Positions 16,456-19,475 of a stretch of 19,475 nucleotides of DNA are shown here, one piece after another (position 1 is the stretch's first letter; every line of letters starts with the position of its first letter). The stretch is from Prevotellaceae bacterium UBA1786 (GTDB lineage: Bacteria; Bacteroidota; Bacteroidia; Bacteroidales; Bacteroidaceae). The notes under the pieces were generated by a model. It had not been told where the DNA came from. It saw only the letters and a list, made by a program, of their open reading frames with translations, and searched no databases. The stretch lies in assembly GCA_002314525.1 (NCBI GenBank), contig DCGE01000059.1, forward strand, positions 1 to 19,475, written 5' to 3'. A program made the position numbers and the translations under genes.

Positions 16456-18264
16456 ATGCAAGCAATCATCCTTGCCGCAGGAATGGGCAAACGTCTGGGA
16501 GAATACACCAGCGACAACACCAAGTGTATGTTACGAGTCAACGGCATTCGTCTTATTGATCGTTTCCTTGAAGCTCTCAGCGAAATCGGAGTCTCCCGCA
16601 TTGTCCTTGTGGTCGGTTACAAAGGCCAGAATGTCAAGGACTATGTAGGCAGCTCATTCAACGGTATTCCTGTCGAGTACGTCGACAATCCTGTCTATGA
16701 CACGACAAACAATATCTATTCACTGTTCCTGGCAAAAGACTACCTGACCGAGGAGGACACCCTCCTTCTTGAGTCCGACCTGATCTTCGACAAGAAGATT
16801 CTCAATAAGTTGGTCGATTCCCCTGAGTCCAATCTGGCTTTGGTCGATCGCTACGAGAGTTGGATGGACGGTACCGTCGTCACGCTTGACGAAAACAACC
16901 GTATCACCCGTTTCATTGACAAATCCGGTTTTCGCTACGAAGATATCAGGAACTACTACAAGACGGTGAACATCTACAAGTTCTCTCGTGACTTCTCCTT
17001 GAATTATTATGTGCCGTTCCTCACAGCTTACAGTACTGCCTTGGGCAATAACGAGTACTATGAACAGGTGCTGAAGGTGATTACACTTCTTCACGACTCA
17101 CCGCTGAAGGCACTTCCGCTCGATGGTGAGCTGTGGTACGAGATTGATGATGTTCAGGACCTCAATATTGCAGAGGGAATATTCGCTCCTACCGAAGAAG
17201 AATCCTACAAGGCCATATCCTCACGTTACGGAGGCTATTGGCGCTATCCCCAGATGACTGACTTCTGCTATCTGGTCAACCCTTATTTCCCTCCTCAGCG
17301 TATGCTTGATGAAATGAAGGCTTCGTTCGAGGTGCTGTTAAGGGAATATCCTTCGGGGATGTTCATCAATTCTCTTCTTGCATCCAAGAACTTCGGCGTA
17401 AAGCAAGACTTCATCGCAGTTGGGAACGGAGCTGCAGAACTGATAAAATGCTACATGGAGCGTTCCGTCGGCCGTTTTGGTGTCATCATGCCTACGTTCG
17501 AGGAATATCCCAACCGATTGCCTGAGGACAGCGTTGTCAGGTTTGTTCCGTCTTCCGAGGATTTCCATTATTCGGCAGATGAAGTCATGGAGTACTTTTC
17601 CGACAAGGGCATCGGCTCGCTTCTCATAATAAATCCCGACAACCCTTCAGGCAATTACATCCCTTACCAGGACCTCCTGAGATTGATATCGTGGTCAAAA
17701 GAGCAACACATCAGACTTACTGTCGATGAGTCATTCGTGGATTTTGCCGATGTTGATGGTACCTACACCCTTCTCGACAATCAGGTTCTTGAGTCCAATC
17801 CTCATCTTGTGGTGATCAAGTCTATAAGCAAATCCTACGGAGTTCCAGGCTTGCGTCTTGGTGTGCTTGCGAGTGGGGATAGGGATATGATTGCAGAGAT
17901 CAAGAAGGAAGTTGCTATATGGAACATCAATTCCTTTGCTGAGTTCTATATGCAGATCTATGAGAAATACCACAAGGACTACCTGCATGCATGCACTTTG
18001 TTCAGGGAGGAACGTCGTAGGTTCTTCAGCGAACTGAGCGAAATCGGTTTCCTTCAGGTATTCCCGAGTCAGGCAAACTATTTCCTATGTAAGGTAACCG
18101 ACAGATTTACAGCCCATCAACTCGCAGTCAGACTGATGGAACACGGAATCTTTATCAAGGACTGCAGTACGAAAAAGGCCTTTGCAGGTGCTCAGTACAT
18201 ACGTCTTGCCGTGCGCGACCGCAACGACAACTCCCGTCTGGTACAGGTTCTAAAATCACTATAA
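16456..18264 (+). CDS. Bifunctional LicC-like cytidylyltransferase / HisC-CobD-like PLP enzyme fusion
   Basis: This is a 602-residue two-domain cytoplasmic protein. Residues 1 to about 240 form a LicC-like nucleotidyltransferase: LAAGMGKRLG (6-15), Lys23, TTNNIYSLFLAK (83-94), the metal-binding LLESDLIFD (104-112) and the closing WYEIDDVQDLNIAE (227-240). This is the pattern of CTP:phosphocholine cytidylyltransferases. Residues from about 255 form a fold-type I PLP enzyme of the HisC/CobD group: GNGAAELI (323-330), INPDNPSGNY (392-401), TVDESFVDF with Asp424, the Schiff-base Lys459 in SISKSYGVPGLRLGV, and Arg467 and Arg583 as likely carboxylate or phosphate contacts. Both active sites look complete. 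It could decarboxylate or transaminate a phospho-amino compound and then activate the product as a CDP derivative; the substrate is not proven. It lies 14 bases after the acyltransferase and 1 base before licD. Confidence 0.9.
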   Translation: MQAIILAAGMGKRLGEYTSDNTKCMLRVNGIRLIDRFLEALSEIGVSRIVLVVGYKGQNVKDYVGSSFNGIPVEYVDNPVYDTTNNIYSLFLAKDYLTEEDTLLLESDLIFDKKILNKLVDSPESNLALVDRYESWMDGTVVTLDENNRITRFIDKSGFRYEDIRNYYKTVNIYKFSRDFSLNYYVPFLTAYSTALGNNEYYEQVLKVITLLHDSPLKALPLDGELWYEIDDVQDLNIAEGIFAPTEEESYKAISSRYGGYWRYPQMTDFCYLVNPYFPPQRMLDEMKASFEVLLREYPSGMFINSLLASKNFGVKQDFIAVGNGAAELIKCYMERSVGRFGVIMPTFEEYPNRLPEDSVVRFVPSSEDFHYSADEVMEYFSDKGIGSLLIINPDNPSGNYIPYQDLLRLISWSKEQHIRLTVDESFVDFADVDGTYTLLDNQVLESNPHLVVIKSISKSYGVPGLRLGVLASGDRDMIAEIKKEVAIWNINSFAEFYMQIYEKYHKDYLHACTLFREERRRFFSELSEIGFLQVFPSQANYFLCKVTDRFTAHQLAVRLMEHGIFIKDCSTKKAFAGAQYIRLAVRDRNDNSRLVQVLKSL

Positions 18265-18265
18265 G

Positions 18266-19072
18266 ATGGATAACTCCCAGCTTCGCTCACGCTTCAACCC
18301 CGATGGCTCGATGCTTCGCCGTCATCAGATGCGGATGCTCGACATACTGATTGAGATCGACGGAATATGCCGCCGTCACCAGATACCCTATTGGCTTAGC
18401 AGTGGCACGTTGATAGGTGCTGTCCGTCATGGTGGTTTCATTCCCTGGGACGATGATCTTGACATCGAGATGCTGCGTCCAGACTATCTGAGACTCATGA
18501 AGGTGCTCAGTACCGAACTGCCTGAATGGTTGGCGTTGCAGGAGATCTCAACCGATTCCAACTACTATTTCTTCTATGCAAAGATACGTGACAGGAAATC
18601 CCGCATCAGTGAAACCAACGGCTACGACCGTGTGTTCAGAGACCAAGGGATTTACATCGATATCTTTCCGCTTGAGACACAGCCGCTGTGGGTTCACCGC
18701 CTGTCTGAAACGGCTCAGGGCCATGTGTACAAGATCATGAACCGCAAGGGAGAATCCGACCGATCCAAGATGAGGAAGGTGAGAATGTTCACCCGCTTCA
18801 ATTCCTGCATCACCTATCCGTTGCTCAGGATGATATCGTTCCTTCCGGGCCGTTTCCTTACGAGTGGTTTGGGTATCCCGTATCACAACCACCGCCAGAA
18901 GGAGGAAATCTTTCCACTGACGGAGATGGCTTTCGAGGATCACATGTTCTTTGTGCCGAACGACACTGATAGTTATCTGCGCAGACTTTATGGTGATTAC
19001 ATGCAGTTGCCTAATCTTGAAGAACTCCATCCTCATCTCTCCGAGATAGAATTCCTCAACCAACCTGAATGA
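18266..19072 (+). CDS. LicD-family phosphotransferase (phosphocholine/phosphoethanolamine-type transfer to glycan)
   Basis: This is a 268-residue protein of the LicD/fukutin-related family, metal-dependent enzymes that move a phosphoalkanol or phosphosugar group from a CDP-activated donor to a glycan. The signature is intact: LSSGTLIGAVRHGGFIPWDD followed by DLDIEM, covering residues 44-69 with metal-binding aspartates at 62-66. Residues SNYYFFYAKIRDRKS and GIYIDIFPLE follow as in typical LicD proteins, and a C-terminal YLRRLYGDYMQLP segment completes the family. There is no signal peptide or clear membrane helix. It starts one base after the LicC-PLP fusion, making the fusion's product its most likely donor. 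The transferred group may be phosphoethanolamine, phosphocholine or another amino-alkanol phosphate. Confidence 0.92.
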   Translation: MDNSQLRSRFNPDGSMLRRHQMRMLDILIEIDGICRRHQIPYWLSSGTLIGAVRHGGFIPWDDDLDIEMLRPDYLRLMKVLSTELPEWLALQEISTDSNYYFFYAKIRDRKSRISETNGYDRVFRDQGIYIDIFPLETQPLWVHRLSETAQGHVYKIMNRKGESDRSKMRKVRMFTRFNSCITYPLLRMISFLPGRFLTSGLGIPYHNHRQKEEIFPLTEMAFEDHMFFVPNDTDSYLRRLYGDYMQLPNLEELHPHLSEIEFLNQPE

Positions 19073-19075
19073 CCG

Positions 19076-19475
19076 ATGGCAGAACCTCAACAACCACACT
19101 CACGCATTGAGTGGCTCGATGCCCTTCGCGGATTTACAATCCTGCTTGTCGTCAGCAATCATGTCGACGGTTTTGGGTTCGAGGAGAGCAACGGCATGTC
19201 GTCGGCAATGTCGGTGTTCCTGCTGTTCCGTATGCCTTTGTTCTTCTTCATCAGCGGATTCCTCGCCTACCGGTCACGGCTTGCGTGGGACGGACACGAT
19301 TTCCGCACTATGCTCCGCAAGAAGATACGCATTCAGATCATCCCCACACTGGTGTTTCTCCTTGCCTTTACCCTGATGTTCCACTCACGCACGTTCCTTT
19401 CATCCCTTGGCACCTTCATGCACTCACCTATGAAAGGCGGATACTGGTTCACGTTGGTGCTCCTCTATATGTTCG
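19076..19475 (+). CDS. Second acyltransferase-3 membrane protein, 5' part (runs off the window)
   Basis: The ATG at 19076, 3 bases after the licD stop, opens a frame that continues past the window end; 133 codons are visible. The sequence begins MAEPQQPHSRIEWLDALRGF and continues TILLVVSNHV, carrying the family's Asp15, Arg18 and His29, followed by FRMPLFFFISGFLAYR and KGGYWFTLVLLYMF. It is clearly a paralogue of the acyltransferase at 15317, aligning from residue 11 to the cut with few gaps. Presumably it acylates another sugar or position of the same glycan. The total length should be about 350-380 residues if it follows the family. Confidence 0.88.
   Translation, partial: MAEPQQPHSRIEWLDALRGFTILLVVSNHVDGFGFEESNGMSSAMSVFLLFRMPLFFFISGFLAYRSRLAWDGHDFRTMLRKKIRIQIIPTLVFLLAFTLMFHSRTFLSSLGTFMHSPMKGGYWFTLVLLYMF

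Noticed and set aside
16456..18264. Assignment of the fusion as a typical PntC phosphonate enzyme
   Set aside because: The PLP half has HisC/CobD-type class I/II motifs, and no phosphonate biosynthesis genes are visible nearby.

Overview
The window looks like a chromosomal segment of a Bacteroidales bacterium, most like Prevotella or Bacteroides relatives. The signs are the GroEL tail ending in GGMGMM, BspA-type leucine-rich repeats, a GH92 mannosidase, promoters of the Bacteroidetes TTTG / TAnnTTTG type, and genes without obvious Shine-Dalgarno sequences. The genus is inferred from protein style alone.

Left part (1-4127). It begins with the 3' end of a BspA-like surface repeat protein. A 324-base gap follows, holding two hairpins and a 14-bp direct repeat. 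Three genes then lie on the minus strand: an outer-membrane beta-barrel of the BamA/TamA surface-antigen type, with its own promoter and a probable GTG start, and the groES-groEL operon, which ends in a strong intrinsic terminator. A G/C-rich hairpin and a C10A7 tract lie between groEL and the barrel gene.

Right part (4336-19475). A consensus promoter at 4336-4366 starts a run of 13 plus-strand genes separated by -20 to +19 bases. In order they are: an exported PNPOx-like flavin-barrel protein, a GH92 alpha-mannosidase, dxs (with no ATG start available), trkA, trkH, a SRPBCC protein, a YghZ-type aldo/keto reductase, a lipoprotein with a CxxC...CxxC knuckle, a Wzx-type flippase, an acyltransferase-3 membrane protein, a 602-aa fusion of a LicC-like cytidylyltransferase and a HisC/CobD-like PLP enzyme, a LicD-family transferase, and a second acyltransferase-3 gene cut by the window end.

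The last five genes look like the start of a surface-glycan modification locus. The most interesting element is the LicC-PLP fusion next to LicD. The PLP half could make or modify an amino-alkyl phosphate (for example ethanolamine phosphate from phosphoserine), the LicC half could activate it with CTP, and LicD could place it on a glycan. Two paralogous acyltransferases bracket this pair and share a 48-nt block with one mismatch. The substrate is inference; the domain architecture is seen directly. No rRNA, tRNA, CRISPR array, transposase or phage gene was recognised.
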